Positions 14,195-25,853 of a stretch of DNA of 64,000 nt are shown here, piece by piece. How positions within the stretch are numbered: position 1 is the first letter of the stretch; every line of letters starts with the position of its first letter. This stretch comes from Conoideocrella luteorostrata (Eukaryota > Ascomycota > Sordariomycetes > Hypocreales > Clavicipitaceae): NCBI GenBank assembly GCA_032433595.1, contig JASWJB010000212.1, forward strand, positions 1-64,000, given 5' to 3'. A program made the translations under genes and the position numbers. Under the pieces are notes generated by a model that was given only the letters and a program-made list of their open reading frames with translations, was not told the origin of the DNA and searched no databases.

Positions 14195-14359
14195 GTGAGT
14201 GACTGAGTGACTGAGTGATTAAGTGAGTAAGTGAGTGATTAATTGTGTGATTGAGTGATTGAGTAAGTGAGTGAGTGAGTGAGTGAGTGAGTGAGTGGGT
14301 GGGTGAGTGGGTGAGTGAGTGAGTGAGTACGTGAGTGATTAAGTGACTGACTGACTGAG
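14195..14359. repeat. GAGT/GAxT minisatellite
   Basis: About 165 bp of four-base units, mainly GAGT with GATT, GACT, GGGT and GTAA variants. Variation between units suggests slippage followed by point mutation. The frames that run through it are artefacts of the repeat. Confidence 0.92.
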
Positions 14360-14426
14360 CATATTCCACAGACTGCAGGATATAGGTTATAGGTTGTACG
14401 TCGTGGCCGGCAGACAGGATGATGTG

Positions 14427-14452
14427 CGGATGAGATGAGATGAGATGAGATG
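14427..14452. repeat. GATGA short tandem repeat
   Basis: Five near-perfect five-base units in an otherwise featureless region. Confidence 0.75.
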
Positions 14453-17400
14453 GGAGAGATCAAGGGCCGGATAGGTGAGAACGGGCACAGGCGAGCGTTT
14501 GTGGCAGAGTGATATCAGGGTGCGCAGAGTTAGAGTGAAGCAGAGCAGAGCATGCTGAGCACAGTGTCGGTCCAAGAGTTAACATGATGAGAGCACATTG
14601 CACCTGGGTTGCTGGACTTGCTGAAGATTACGATAAACGAACTAGCCACTTTCTTGCTATATTGAGCGAAGCATCCTGAACGCATAAGTTATTCTTAAGA
14701 GCAGTCAGAGAGTATAATTGTTGAAAACCGGTGGCAGAAGCTCCTGTTGTGGAAGTAGGCAGTCTTCCTGAGCAAACCACTGAACCTGATTTTTCCAGAA
14801 GCTATGCCTGGGACAAGAATGCAGTCCAATCTAACAACTTTGAACAAACTGCCAATCGAGAAGCTACTGGAGCTGGTGAGCCTGGTGACGACTATTTTAC
14901 CACGGTTACTACGGGTAGTAAGAATGGCCATCTGAGATGCAATATGTCGTCATGAAATCAGTCCATATGCTGCGTGGAGCCCTGCGAATTGGCAAGACTA
15001 TGAACTGCCAGAATAGGAATACACAGAGGCTACTGAAAACCGAAGTTAAACTCAGTTACGTCACTTCATTTATCTACGAAACCAATCACGGAGACTATTT
15101 GATGTGTGCAAATGCAAGATTATATTTACCCATACAATCAATCAATCAATATACTCCGCGCCCGGGATGTTCCGAGTGCTACTCTGCTACCCTGGAGCGA
15201 TTTTGCTGTGCGGAAGAGTAGAATATCAATGGGTATATCATACGGAAAAGTGTAAGGGTGCTTGCTGTATAGTAGCGAATGGTGCGGTGAAGTACTCAAA
15301 CACTGAATTAAAGAAAGATTCTGTACAGTCATTCTCATAGGGCCGCATTGAAACGACGATGGGTGCCAGGCAGCAGCAATCAATTTTTGGGTGTTTTCAA
15401 TATCAACACGGACAGACAGCGCCAAAGAATCAGGAGAAAAACAGAGCCGAGCTCCTTTCGTTTTGGCAAGCATAAAATACATCGAGAAGACGAAGTTTTG
15501 AGCTATTTGAGTGGCACGCTTGTTTCATATGTGACGTATTCAAGTGGTTCAAAGCGAGGGGAATAGCAATGTCAACAGATGCAAGGACGGTTCCGGATAA
15601 AGCCACTATTTTCAAGAGTGAAGAAGCCGCAGCGATTTCCATTGAAAAGCCTCCGTCTTTCGCCGCCTCAAAACTCTACTGACTGTATGCTTGCATTTAT
15701 GGCTATGCCATGCTCTCGGTACCGATGCCAGCCACAACATGTCATCATGCTGAGGCTATTTCACCAACAATTCTAATTCTAGGTGTATGAGCCGAGAGAG
15801 GTTCGCCAAGAAGAGATCTCGGAAGATGCCTTGGTATACATGCTAATTAGCCCCGTCAGTATGGGTTGAATGTCATGATATTTAATCAGTACCTAGTTTG
15901 GTATTCGTCGCTACCCTATTTGGACATCATGCCACTGAAAATTGGCGGATGCTTCTGTCTTTGCTGAAACAACCCGCGCTTTTTGGCTTGCCGGTGCCGA
16001 CAGCCTTGGTAGATGCATCAAGCTCTAAGAAAATGAGATTGATGTACGTCAGTTGATGCTTTAGCGATTACATGTATCACATCACCAGTCTGCCATAAGC
16101 CTTATACCCCTCCCGCAAAGTATCACCAATAAAACGGGGCCGTGTGTTGATGTCAGAGGCAACAAGGGCACATATGTAGGGGACCGCAATACATGATTCA
16201 GAGTCAAGCGACAGGTTTTGTTTTTTTTGGGCTTCTCTGCGCCTAGTTGGTTCCTGAAGACACAATGGATGATGGCTCAGTTACTCCGTACTCACGGACG
16301 TCGACAATCCGTGCCTGATAGCCCAACTTGGGAAGGTGTGATGTGGCTGACACAGTCCGCCTACCCTCGCATGTCTCTCCCGCCCCCCCGCCTCAACCCC
16401 TCACAATCCCCCGCCATGCTCGAAGCTCATCACTCTGACAGTTGTGATGGAATCAATCTGGTTGCGGCACATAAGCTACTTACTTTACTCCGTGCCTAGT
16501 GTAGTTTGCACAGTAAGCATGCAGCTCAGATGTTGGTGGCTCTTCCACCGCCAGCTGTTCAAAGCAACTAACGGTTTCACCAAGCTCTGCCATCGTCCTC
16601 GGGGCTGTTCCCCCCCACCCCCCGCTCTACTCCGTACGATACAGCCTCGCCTCGCTGTTGGCCAAACTGCATCCCGCCTGCCCGTCCCCCGCGAAGGATC
16701 CGTTCGCCGTTTGAGAACCAACAAGGCTGTCCGTCTGGATGCCGGGGTAGGATGGATTAAACGAACAAAACGAAACAAAACGAAACGAAGTTGGGGTGCG
16801 ATTTCGGAAACATGTCTATCACGGATTGCCTGAGAGCACATATGTGATACGGACTGCTGCGTTGAAAAACCAGAACACAAAAATGAGGCACAGTTGGTCA
16901 ACTAGTGCTCACACCATGTTTCCCTAATGGGCCTCTATTCCTGAAAAAATTGCCACAGCCATTGCCATTGTCACTGCCACAGTAATCATGGCGGCGCTAA
17001 TCTCGGCGACCCAGCTTCCGCCACAAATACATGTGTGTTTTTCTACCAAATACGTGGCTCAGGTGGTCACCCCAATTGAAGCAGAATTGTCTTGTATGCA
17101 GTCTCCGCTAATCCAACCAGTCACGACTTTGTGCAACTACACCAACCACCTTGGTAGGATCGTGAGCGGGGTGCCCACCTGACCGACCACCTGTTGGTCC
17201 GACTGAATATTGAATACTGTTAGGCGCGGTTTTCGGCAACCAACAGTCGCCCCCTCCTTGCCCACCCTCCCCGCCATTTTCCTCTCCAGCCAGCTCGTCG
17301 CTCAGATGACAGGGATCCGGGAAAGCTATGTGGCCCGGCGCATCTCAGGGCTCTGCAACTCTGCAACAGAGCAGGCTGGCGAAACAAATGGCACCTTTCA

Positions 17401-18919
17401 TCAGCCGAGTTTTCTCTCCAGACGGGGACCGAGCGCGCGCAGAATGATGGGCATCAGACGGAACGTGCCACCCTTTGGTGCTTTTTGGAGTGCTCTTTGC
17501 GGTTCCCGCGAACGAGCATCTGCAGGGGGCCTTTTCCTCATGTGTGATGCATGTCTCCGATCATGTTTGAAACAATCTTTTGAATCTGTCGTGCATGCTG
17601 GTCGAGGCTCGCTTCTGGCTGAGTGCTCTGGCTGTTTCGCCTGCGACGGTCAGAGCCGGGCATTGTTTAGCGGGAACCAGCCCCGACGCCAACGGTTCAC
17701 TGTAGTCCAGCCCTCCATTGTTTGCTTCCAGGCGTGGCTGGTCGAACAGCTGAGCCGACTGGAGGAAGCATGACACTAGCTAATGATTCCGTAACCCCCC
17801 CCGCCTGCCGCTTGCTCGGGGAATTGTTGCAGACGCAGTTCAGCGGGCACGAGGCAGACAGTGCTCCATACTCTCGTTCCTCAATGCAACGGCGGGTGGT
17901 TGATGCCGCCGGCGAACTTTCAGGTCCCTTGGCGATTAACAACAAGAGTACGGAGTAGTATACATTGTTACCTTGGCTGCCTTATTTGGAAGACTGGTCC
18001 GGAGTGCGGCAGCGATAAAAATAAAGCCGGATCAAGCGCCCGTACAACAGCTTGGCAAACCATCAGCTCAGACGAATGAGAAGACACAGAAACATAAGCC
18101 TGGATTGCCATTATGCGACGCTAGGGTCTTGCGACGGCCGGCCGGACGCATGCAACTGTATATGCAGATGCGCACCACATGGCCCGCCGCCTGCAACTCG
18201 ACGGCCTTTTCGAGAAAGTGGACAAACGACAGGAACTGCCTCCATCCAGAACATCAGAACACCAGCACTGGCCTGGGGTGCGTGGTGCGTGGTGCGTGGT
18301 GTGTCTGCACATGGAGTGCTGGGAGTTCTACACCTGTAAGCGCTTCGAAATCCATTTCGTCCCTTCTCATTTCTGTCGGAGCTTCAGCCAACACAAGACA
18401 GTTCCGAATTTTGTATAAGACCGCAGACTGTCCCCCTCCTACTCCAACTCGCACCAACCTCTGACGTCGCCAGCTCCAACAAAACAAACTCTACTGCCCT
18501 CCTCGAGCAAGACAGGATCTGTCACCCAGCCCTGCAACCACCGCATGTATGCTGACACGCATTCTCCGGACCTCAACTCACCTGCCTCCTCCAATTTGGG
18601 CAGCCACCCTGGTCGTCCGGGTATAGAGCCACTCAAACTACTGCAAGCCACGGGAGTTGCAAGCGCCCAGGCGGGTACACAGCCAATAAGCAGAGATATA
18701 ATCCACTTTCAGGATACTATTCTTGTACACTCGATACTATCCTTAGCTCAGCTAGGCTAGATATTTCCGTTGCTCGCCAGCTGCTAGAGTTCCGGCCTTC
18801 TGGATTTTTCGCGTAAAGCCAAGGGTATATCAACTCGGCGCCTTCCCTAGCTCATTCTCGAAATTGCCCTTCTAGTAGAAGATCTGCACCCTTTCCTCTA
18901 CATATCTTCAATTCCTCGA

Positions 18920-18980
18920 GTCTCCTTCTCTCCTTCTCTCTCTCTGCCCTTCTCTATTTTCTCTCTTCCCTCCATTTACC
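18920..18980 (+). promoter_or_regulatory. pyrimidine-rich core promoter or leader of the DUF3455 gene
   Basis: An almost unbroken C/T tract ends about 10 bp before the ATG at 18988. Such CT tracts often mark transcription starts of well-expressed genes in filamentous ascomycetes. The role is inferred from composition and position. Confidence 0.5.
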
Positions 18981-18987
18981 CGCGACC

Positions 18988-19827
18988 ATGTTTAAATCGT
19001 CGACCATCCTTCTCTTCTCCGCCGCTGTAGCCCTGGGCCTGCCAACCGGCTCATGTGCGCCCGGGCCTAAGGCGCTAGTGCTTCCGTCAACAGGTGCTGG
19101 TAAGTTTGAATTCGTCGCAGCATAGTCGTCGGACAACCAAGAAAGCGACCAGTTGACTAACATATGTTGCTTCACCCAATTGGCAGCCGACCTTCCTCAA
19201 CCTCCAGCCGGCTCCAAACTGCTGCACATCGCCCTCGGCTTCGGCATACAAAACTACACGTGCAGCTCTGTCGGCGCGACTCCCGGTGCCACTGGTGCTC
19301 TTGCCATGCTCTACGACATCACGGACCTATTTCCCGGCCAAAATCGCCAGTCGCTCTCACAAAATGAATGGGACAGCCTTACCACCCGCGCACTCTGGTC
19401 GCACAACGTCCCCCTCAATCTCAACTACTCCGCGGAAGGTCGAGTCGAGCCTTCATCGCCCGGAGCTTCTCAAACTAGCCCATTCCCGCCCGATGCTCCT
19501 CTTCAACTGTTGGGCATGAGGCCTGTGCCCTTCCTCGGCCACCACCTATTCACCTCTGCTGGTGTGCCCAACTTTATCCTCGACGGTGGAAAGATCAACG
19601 TGCTGGCCGGCAAACTGGGAAGTGTTGATGCGCCCAAGAACGCGGACAAGGGACCTCAGCGCACCGGCGCTGTTTCTTGGCTACAACTCAACGCCAAGGA
19701 TGGCAGTGTCGGCGCCGCCAAATATGTTTATCGCGTCGCGACAGCCGGCGGCAATAGCCATGGCTGCTCCAAGGCCGCCGGACAAGATAGCACCAGCTAC
19801 ACAGCACAGTACTGGTTTTACAGTTGA
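18988..19827 (+). CDS. secreted DUF3455 family protein
   Basis: Two exons, 18988-19099 and 19187-19827, joined by an 87-bp GT-AG intron, give 250 residues. The N-terminus (basic MFKSS, then a hydrophobic stretch to about residue 20) is a good signal peptide, so the product is probably extracellular. The body matches the fungal DUF3455 family, with its GFGIQNYTC-type segment near the start, a central LGMRPVPFLGHHLF-type segment and a C-terminal TAQYWFYS tail. Family members are often labelled malate dehydrogenase in databases, but I see no dehydrogenase fold motif and would not use that name. Function is unknown. The gene stands alone between two gene-poor stretches. Confidence 0.85.
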
Positions 19828-21299
19828 GAAACAAAAAGGGGATAATTGAGAAGCCATTCTTACGGCCCGTAACGGATTTTTCGACAATGCATGCGGGCCT
19901 TTTCCCCTCATCTTTATTTTCATTTGCATAATATTTTTGGTCTACTTATTCTTTTTTGCATTTATCAACGGGCAATGAATGGATGCATGGTGGCGGTAGA
20001 CTTTCCGGGGCAATTCCCTCGCTATTTTCCCCTCTTCCCTCATAATTCACTCTCGCTCTGCCCCTTTGGGAGCAATTCCAACTTGTATATATTTTAGGGA
20101 TTTTTTTTGCACATGCATGGACGGGACGGGACGGCCTTGGCTTGACCTGCCACAAGGGACATTTGAATGAAATGGTTGGGAGGGGGGCTGTGGTTGTTAT
20201 TGACCATTACGTGCTCTACATGGGAGTTATGGTATTGTCTAGTTGAGCATTTCGGTAGAGCAGGCAATAGAAGCACGTCACAAACAAATAAATTGGTTAT
20301 GTTCTAGTTCCTATCCCGCGGTTGCTATATCGTTGAGCCTGACGAGCATGAGCTAGATCCTGATTGTGGACTGATCGGTTGGGCCTAAGAGGAGGAGGGG
20401 AGAGAGAGAAGAGACGGGAGAGGAGAAGAGAAGAAAAGAGAGGAGAGAAGAAGAGAAGAGGGGAGAGAAGAGAAGAGAAGAGAAGAGGAGAGAGGAGAGA
20501 GAAGAGAATGGAGAGGAGAGAGAAGAGAATGGAGAGGAGAAAAGAAGAAAAGAGGGGAGAGAAGAGAAGAGAAGAGAAGAGGAGAGAGGAGAGAGGAGAG
20601 AGGAGAGAGGAGAGAGGAGAGAGGAGAGAGGAGAGAGGAGAGAAAAGACAAGAAGAGAGAGGAGAAGAGAGAGGAGAGAAGAAGAGAAGGGAAGAGAGAG
20701 AGAGTACAGTACACTCAGGCCAGGTTGTCAAACGGGCGGCCCATGAGGGGGGAGGGACCAACACACCAATAAATCGGTTCAAGTGGGTGGCTTGATCGCT
20801 TAACCCTTGTGTACAGAGTAGGTCGTGCTTGCATAAGTGCGTGCGCAGCCCCTCCGTACTCTTTGGATTATACGCCGTATATTGGAAGCTGTTGAATGAA
20901 GAACTGGCTTCTATTGACGCCGGCATCTAGAGGAACATGGCACTATAGCGTCAAAAGGCCGGAGGGAAAGGACAAGGGCACATGTGTGAAGCTGTGTCGA
21001 CGCGAGGGAGAAGTCTAGATCGGTACTTTAGCCTATATGCTATGGAGAAAGAGAAACACAGAACATGCACAAAAAGCCGTAGCAGAAGGCGTCGTAAAAG
21101 GTCGCCGCTGAATCTTGCAATAAAAAATTTTGAAGTCTTGCTAGTGACGTAACCTCTGCTAAATCTGCCCCGGAGCCTCCGTTTTCCCTCTCTTGTAAGA
21201 AGTTTCAATTTGTCAAGTCGTATGTATTCCCCGCCCCCGCCCCCGGGCCCTCCAACCCCCTTTTCTCTAAGGGCCCGAATTGGCATCACCGGTGCTGAT
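19828..21299. other. intergenic region with a long purine tract
   Basis: The first part is T-rich and probably holds the 3' UTR of the DUF3455 gene. A purine-only tract follows at 20389-20705 (annotated separately). Positions 20706-21299 contain a CTCCGTACTC motif and probably the 3' UTR of the minus-strand MAP kinase. No gene is seen. Confidence 0.6.
20389..20705. repeat. 317-bp polypurine (GA-rich) tract
   Basis: The plus strand is almost entirely A and G, built from AGAGG, AGAAG and GAGAGAG units, including an array of GGAGAGA seven-mers around 20580-20645. The minus strand is the matching polypyrimidine. Long open frames on both strands here (Arg/Glu-rich or Leu/Ser/Pro-rich) are artefacts of the repeat. 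Confidence 0.93.
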
Positions 21300-22969
21300 T
21301 TACCTCCTAGAAGCGTCCAGGCCAGCGTGGAGATCCTGCTCAAGGCCGTGACCAAGAGGAACATACTCCTGGGGACGGGGGTCTTCTGCTTTCCACTGCC
21401 CACCAGCCTGTGGCATGGGAACCTGTCCCGCAGCAGGTTGTTGGCCCTGGCCGGCCAGGGCGCCTGCGCCGGGCACAGTCCTAACAAGTTGGCGGAACTG
21501 CCTCACCTCTTCGAGAATAACGCGGCGCATCTCGGGGACTTCGTCGATGACTTCAAAATCGAAATTGAATGTGGTGGGGCAGTCAGGCTCGTCTGAAGCG
21601 TCGTGCCAAATATGGAGGTAAGGGTGCTCGAGGGCCTGCTCGACGCTGATACGGGAGGACGGGTCAAAGGCAAGCATCTTGTCCAAGAGGTCGAGAGCGT
21701 CTGGGTTGGCCTGGGGGAACAGGGCCGGGAAGGACTTCTTGGGCATGAAGGGCAGGTTGCGAACATATTCCTGCGCACGAGGCGAACCAATCCGCGACAG
21801 AGTTTCTTCGTTTGGAGTCCCCAGGATGTGCAGAATCTGGTTCAGCTGATCGACGTAATCCCTGCCCTTAAAGAATGGTCGACCGCCGAGAAGCTCGGCC
21901 AGAATACACCCAACGGACCAGACATCAACTAGGATGGTGTTAGATCCTGTAGCAACAGAGCTTTCCCATGAAAGGCACCTGAAATATGTTTTCGACTTAC
22001 TGGCTTTGGTGTAACTCTGGAAGCTAAGCATAATTTCGGGCGCTCGGTACCACCTGGTGGCAACATATTCCGTCATGTATCCAGCATTCTCTTGTGGATC
22101 AACCGAGAAACCACGCGCAAGGCCGAAATCGCAAATCTTGAGCTCGCAGTCGGCATTGACAAGCAGATTGCCAGGCTTCAAGTCACGGTGCAACACGTTG
22201 GCCGAGTGAATATACTTGAGACCACACAGAATCTGATAAATAAAGGACTGGAAATGAGCGTCCGTTAATGGCTGGCCAGATCTAATAATGGCCGCCAAGT
22301 CGCACTCCATCAATTCTGTGCGAGTCGACGTCGGTCAGTATGGAGTTGGTGCGGAGCTGCTTCAAAGTGCCGGAGGAGGAGAGGAAGAGGGGGGAGGCAT
22401 CTTGCACCAACCTTCATAAAGATAAGTCTCGTTAAAGGCATCGGGTCGTGGAATGTCCATGTCGTACAAACATGTAATCTGCGGTTTGACTCGACATCAG
22501 CATTTCCTTGTCCTTTACTCTGCCCGCGCAAAAAGGGATCGGATGCAATGGGTAGACAATAGTCGGGCATGGCTTACGTTGCGATGACCGCGGAAATGCT
22601 GCAGTAGCTTGATCTCGCGCAAGGCACGCTTGGCGAGAATCTTCTTGCTGAATACATTGGTGACTTTCTTGATGGCAACACCCTCATTTGTCTGATTGTT
22701 CACGGCGGCACTGGATTAGGGATTTGGTGGTCAGCAAGCTGGAGCAGGTCGAGAGCCTCAAAGTGGCGGGGGGTACTTTGCAGACCCTAGGACTGGGCTT
22801 ATGCAACTGCGCAGCGCAGTCAAACGTCGCAATACGAGGGGCGAGGAGGAGCTCACCAAACAATACCGTATGCACCTTGGCCCAGCTCCTTTGTCACGGT
22901 ATATCTCTCGTCCACAATAAAGTCCTGGTTAAAGACCTTGAAGACCTTGCGTCCTGAGAGGTCGGCCAT
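21300..22969 (-). CDS. mps1: Slt2/Mps1-type cell-wall-integrity MAP kinase
   Basis: The terminal kinase of the cell-wall-integrity cascade. It phosphorylates Ser/Thr targets such as Rlm1-type factors once dually phosphorylated on its TEY loop. Five exons on the minus strand (22969-22857, 22710-22578, 22478-22412, 22315-22001, 21928-21300) give 418 residues, close to the family length of about 415. Visible motifs are the glycine loop GQGAYGIV (about 31-37), the VAIKK lysine, HRDLKPGN (147-154), DFGLARGF (167-174), activation motif TEY (186-188) with ATRWYRAPE after it, and a C-terminal tail ending in a GLDASRR-type segment shared by Mps1 orthologues. The third intron starts GTTGGT, an unusual but GT donor. 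Ser/Thr/Tyr kinase class is certain. Assignment to Slt2/Mps1 rather than Fus3 or Hog1 rests on the N-terminus, the TEY loop and the tail. Confidence 0.96.
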
Positions 22970-24454
22970 GACGTCCGGTATCTGCGCGAGCTGCGCGTCG
23001 AAAGGGTGGTATCGAAGCGGGGGGGAAGAGCAGAGCTTTGGCAGAGCTGAGGTGAGGGGGCGGGAGGGGTCTTGGGACGAGACGAGAACGAGGCGAGACT
23101 GTCCGCTAGGGTTTTCTTGAGACTTGACAGGATGGATCGACGAAAAGTATGGTCTCCAGAAGCGACGCAAACCGCAAGATAAATATATCGCAAGGCGAGG
23201 AGCAAGCAACGGGGAACGCAACAGAAACGGATGTTGACGCAGCAGACTTAGCTTGGGCGGGGACACCTTTTTGTACCATCCCTTAAATCAATGAAGTGAC
23301 GACGGCTCAAATGTGCTGGAGCGGGATGGACCAGTTGACTGGTGCAGCCATCGAGCTGGCCAGCCAAGGGTACGGTACGGGTACAGGTACGGGGCCACGA
23401 TCCGCGGTACCTGTATTCCGTACTCAGGGGACACGGATGGGCGTGGACAGTGGCCGAAGTGGGTGGTGGCGAGCCCGTACTAACTAGTACGAGATGGCTA
23501 GAGGCACCACACAGAGGCAGTCCCCCGGTACCGAGTGCAATGCAGTCCAATGCAGTCTCCCAGCGTCAGTGACTGGTGGGGGCTGTTCAATACGTAGTAC
23601 CCTGTTACCAGTTACCAACTGCCTGATCAGCTTCAGCCTAATTGAATACCTCCCAGTATCCGCCACGAAGCCCAATCAGACCCCCTACACCTGTACCCTG
23701 CCACCGCCAATGCTTCTAAGCGCGCGCCTGCCCGAGCTGCGCCCGTTCACGCTACAAGTACGTGGACTGTCAGAGCATTCTAACACTGCGTACTCCGTAT
23801 TCATCATTAGGCTTTCTCCTGGAAGAGAAGGACGAAGAACCATTCGTATCACAATCGGGCGATAGATTAGCGGGCATGTTGTCGTCGGTTGCTGCGAACA
23901 TTGGGATCAACGTAGCGTCTTCAGGACCCGACCCAATCTTCCGCCCCCAAAGCCCGGGTCCAAGACCCCCCATCCACCCCTGGGACCGATCCAGCCCTAC
24001 CACGTCTTAGCTTGTCAAAGACGTAATCACTTGGAGTTGCGGCTGACCATACAGATTCCATAGGCGGGGGCTGAGAATACCGTCAGCTTACATCTAAGTA
24101 AGACGCCCCCAGAAACACGAGCATGTCGGTAGATTTCCAATCCGGTTTGGCCGCGCAAATAAGATTAGAATGCCAAGGACAGACGGATGGATAACAAACA
24201 CACATATGACTTCCATGCCTCTCATCCAGACTGTGTCGAAACGCTTCCCCTTCGTCCCTGTTCGGCCGGGCTTCTCTGTCCATTGATTATAACTGGAAAT
24301 GTTTCTTCTGACTCAAGCCTCTAGGTTTTATCATCTATAATAAGAATATGTGGTCAACAATCGCCGTGCATGACAGCGGCGTTGACCGAGGTGTGATCCC
24401 ATATCTCCAGCAGCGCGTATCCTGCCAGTATGTCAATGGTGGCAATGCTACCCA
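22970..24454. other. intergenic region between the MAP kinase and the phosphatase
   Basis: This holds the promoter and 5' leader of the minus-strand MAP kinase next to 22970, and probably the 3' UTR of the phosphatase next to 24454. It includes TTCCGTACTC and GTACTCCGTATTC motifs near 23418 and 23790. No gene is supportable. Confidence 0.55.
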
Positions 24455-25096
24455 CTACTTCTCAACCACACCCTTCAAGAAATTCCTAGAAAACCTACTG
24501 CATTGCTCAAACGCCTTTGTAAATCCGTCGTCGCCGCCATAGTACGGATCGCTCACCACCTCCGCCTTGCCCGTCCCGCTAAACTCTCCAAAGAGCATCA
24601 CTTTGGCCCGTGTATCCGGATTCCCCTTGTGCAGCCGCTGCAGGTCCGACAGATTCGATCGATCCATGGCAAATATGTAGTCAAAAGTCTCGAAGTCGGT
24701 TGTTTTGAACTAGGCCGAGCGCCGCTGACCTTAGCTTTTGCAATTCCAATGCCTCCAAGGAGCGCCCCCCCATCAAAAAGTAACTTACACGTCGAGCGGC
24801 ATGGTCGTAGTCTGTGATCCCATTATCCTCCAACGTGGAAAGCGTTCGATAGTCTGGCTCGTCGCCCGCATGGTATCCAGCTAGACAGGTGTCAATCGCG
24901 AATTAGCTTTCCGTCGCCACGTTGTGCGTCTTTTTCGCGAGCTGGCGCCAACCGTACCTGTTCCGCAAGAGTCAATCTTGCCAATTTTGCCCTTGTATTG
25001 CGGTTGTTTGGCTAAACTCTGAAAGATGCCTTCTGCCATCGTTGACCGGCATATATTGCCTAGGCAGACGAACAGCACAGAGACCGGTTCGGGCAT
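24455..25096 (-). CDS. low-molecular-weight protein tyrosine phosphatase
   Basis: A cytosolic phosphatase of the LMW-PTP family (yeast Ltp1, fission yeast Stp1) that removes phosphate from phosphotyrosine through a cysteinyl-phosphate intermediate. Three exons on the minus strand (25096-24958, 24880-24789, 24709-24455) give 161 residues, the usual size. The P-loop C11-LGNIC-R17-S18 near the N-terminus fits C-X5-R-S. The general acid is the Asp of the VVSDPYYGG motif (about residue 131). A SCGTAGYHAGDEPD segment, typical of the family, spans the first splice junction and supports it. The second junction (…AARR/FKTTDF…) is less conserved and so less certain. It is transcribed in the same direction as its neighbours. 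Confidence 0.93.
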
Positions 25097-25853
25097 GTTG
25101 ACGGCTGGCTATGATGTACGAAACTTGGATCGGGCAACTTTCTGAGACCCCGCCAAAAAGAGAGGTGCCTGATAGAGGGGCTTAGCTATCACTAACCCTT
25201 ACACAGTTCGGGGGCAAAATATTAGGCCAAGCCCCACATGCATGCTCTATATGATAGATAAGATTGACGGACAACTACGGAGTAACAAGCAAGTACTTAA
25301 TGCATCCATGGGCTGTGATGTAGTTATTTACTACGGAGTACCTACTTAAGTATCTAAGAATGTATGCCGCGACCGTGATTATGCTTGGCGAACAAACGCC
25401 TGTGGCTTGTTTGTAGCTCTTTTTGATTTGTGTCCGACTACGACGGCGGGCGGAGCATGCCTAATGGCATACGGGTTTTCTCGCATGATTTGGAAACGAC
25501 AAGCTCACAGTATCAGCTGGGTCATACAATGTGGGATGCAACTAATTTGGATTATTTTGCTTTGTTTCCTTCCCCGGCTCTTGCAATTGCTTCTCGGGCC
25601 ACCTTGAGGCCCAGCATACCCTGGTTTTCACATTTTCAGCCGTTCCCACGTCAAGTACCATTTCGGTCGATATCCCAAACCCAATGGAAAATAGAAGAAC
25701 AAAAAGACACAGAGCGCCTTGCTAAAGAGATGAGATGTTATACAACAGTAGGGATACGAAATCCATTATCATAAAATGTTGTCGTTTGCCGATTTGTCGA
25801 TTGATTTTCTTCAAGCGATCCAACGGTCATGTACAATAATACAGTGGTTAGAA
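25097..25853. other. intergenic region
   Basis: It separates the phosphatase start from the 3' end of the PRELI gene. Two TACGGAGTA motifs occur near 25277 and 25332. No gene is supported. Confidence 0.6.

Larger units (their letters stand above)
12161..18987. other. gene-poor intergenic region
   Basis: I see no supportable gene. Open frames such as 17210-17773 (+) lack recognisable domains and overlap low-complexity sequence. The stretch contains an AGGAAC repeat near 12856, GGATA/GGGAT repeats at 13787-13829, a GAGT minisatellite at 14195-14359, GATGA repeats at 14427-14452, a GTGCGTG repeat at 18278-18304, and TACTCCGTA-type motifs near 13116, 13172, 13770, 16282, 16628 and 17950. Confidence 0.6.

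Noticed and set aside
17210..17773. 187-codon plus-strand frame
   Set aside because: Starts at TTG rather than ATG, has no recognisable domain, and has no splice or promoter support.
20364..20926. Long Arg/Glu-rich (+) and Leu/Ser/Pro-rich (-) open frames
   Set aside because: They are artefacts of the polypurine tract; stop codons cannot arise in these repeats.
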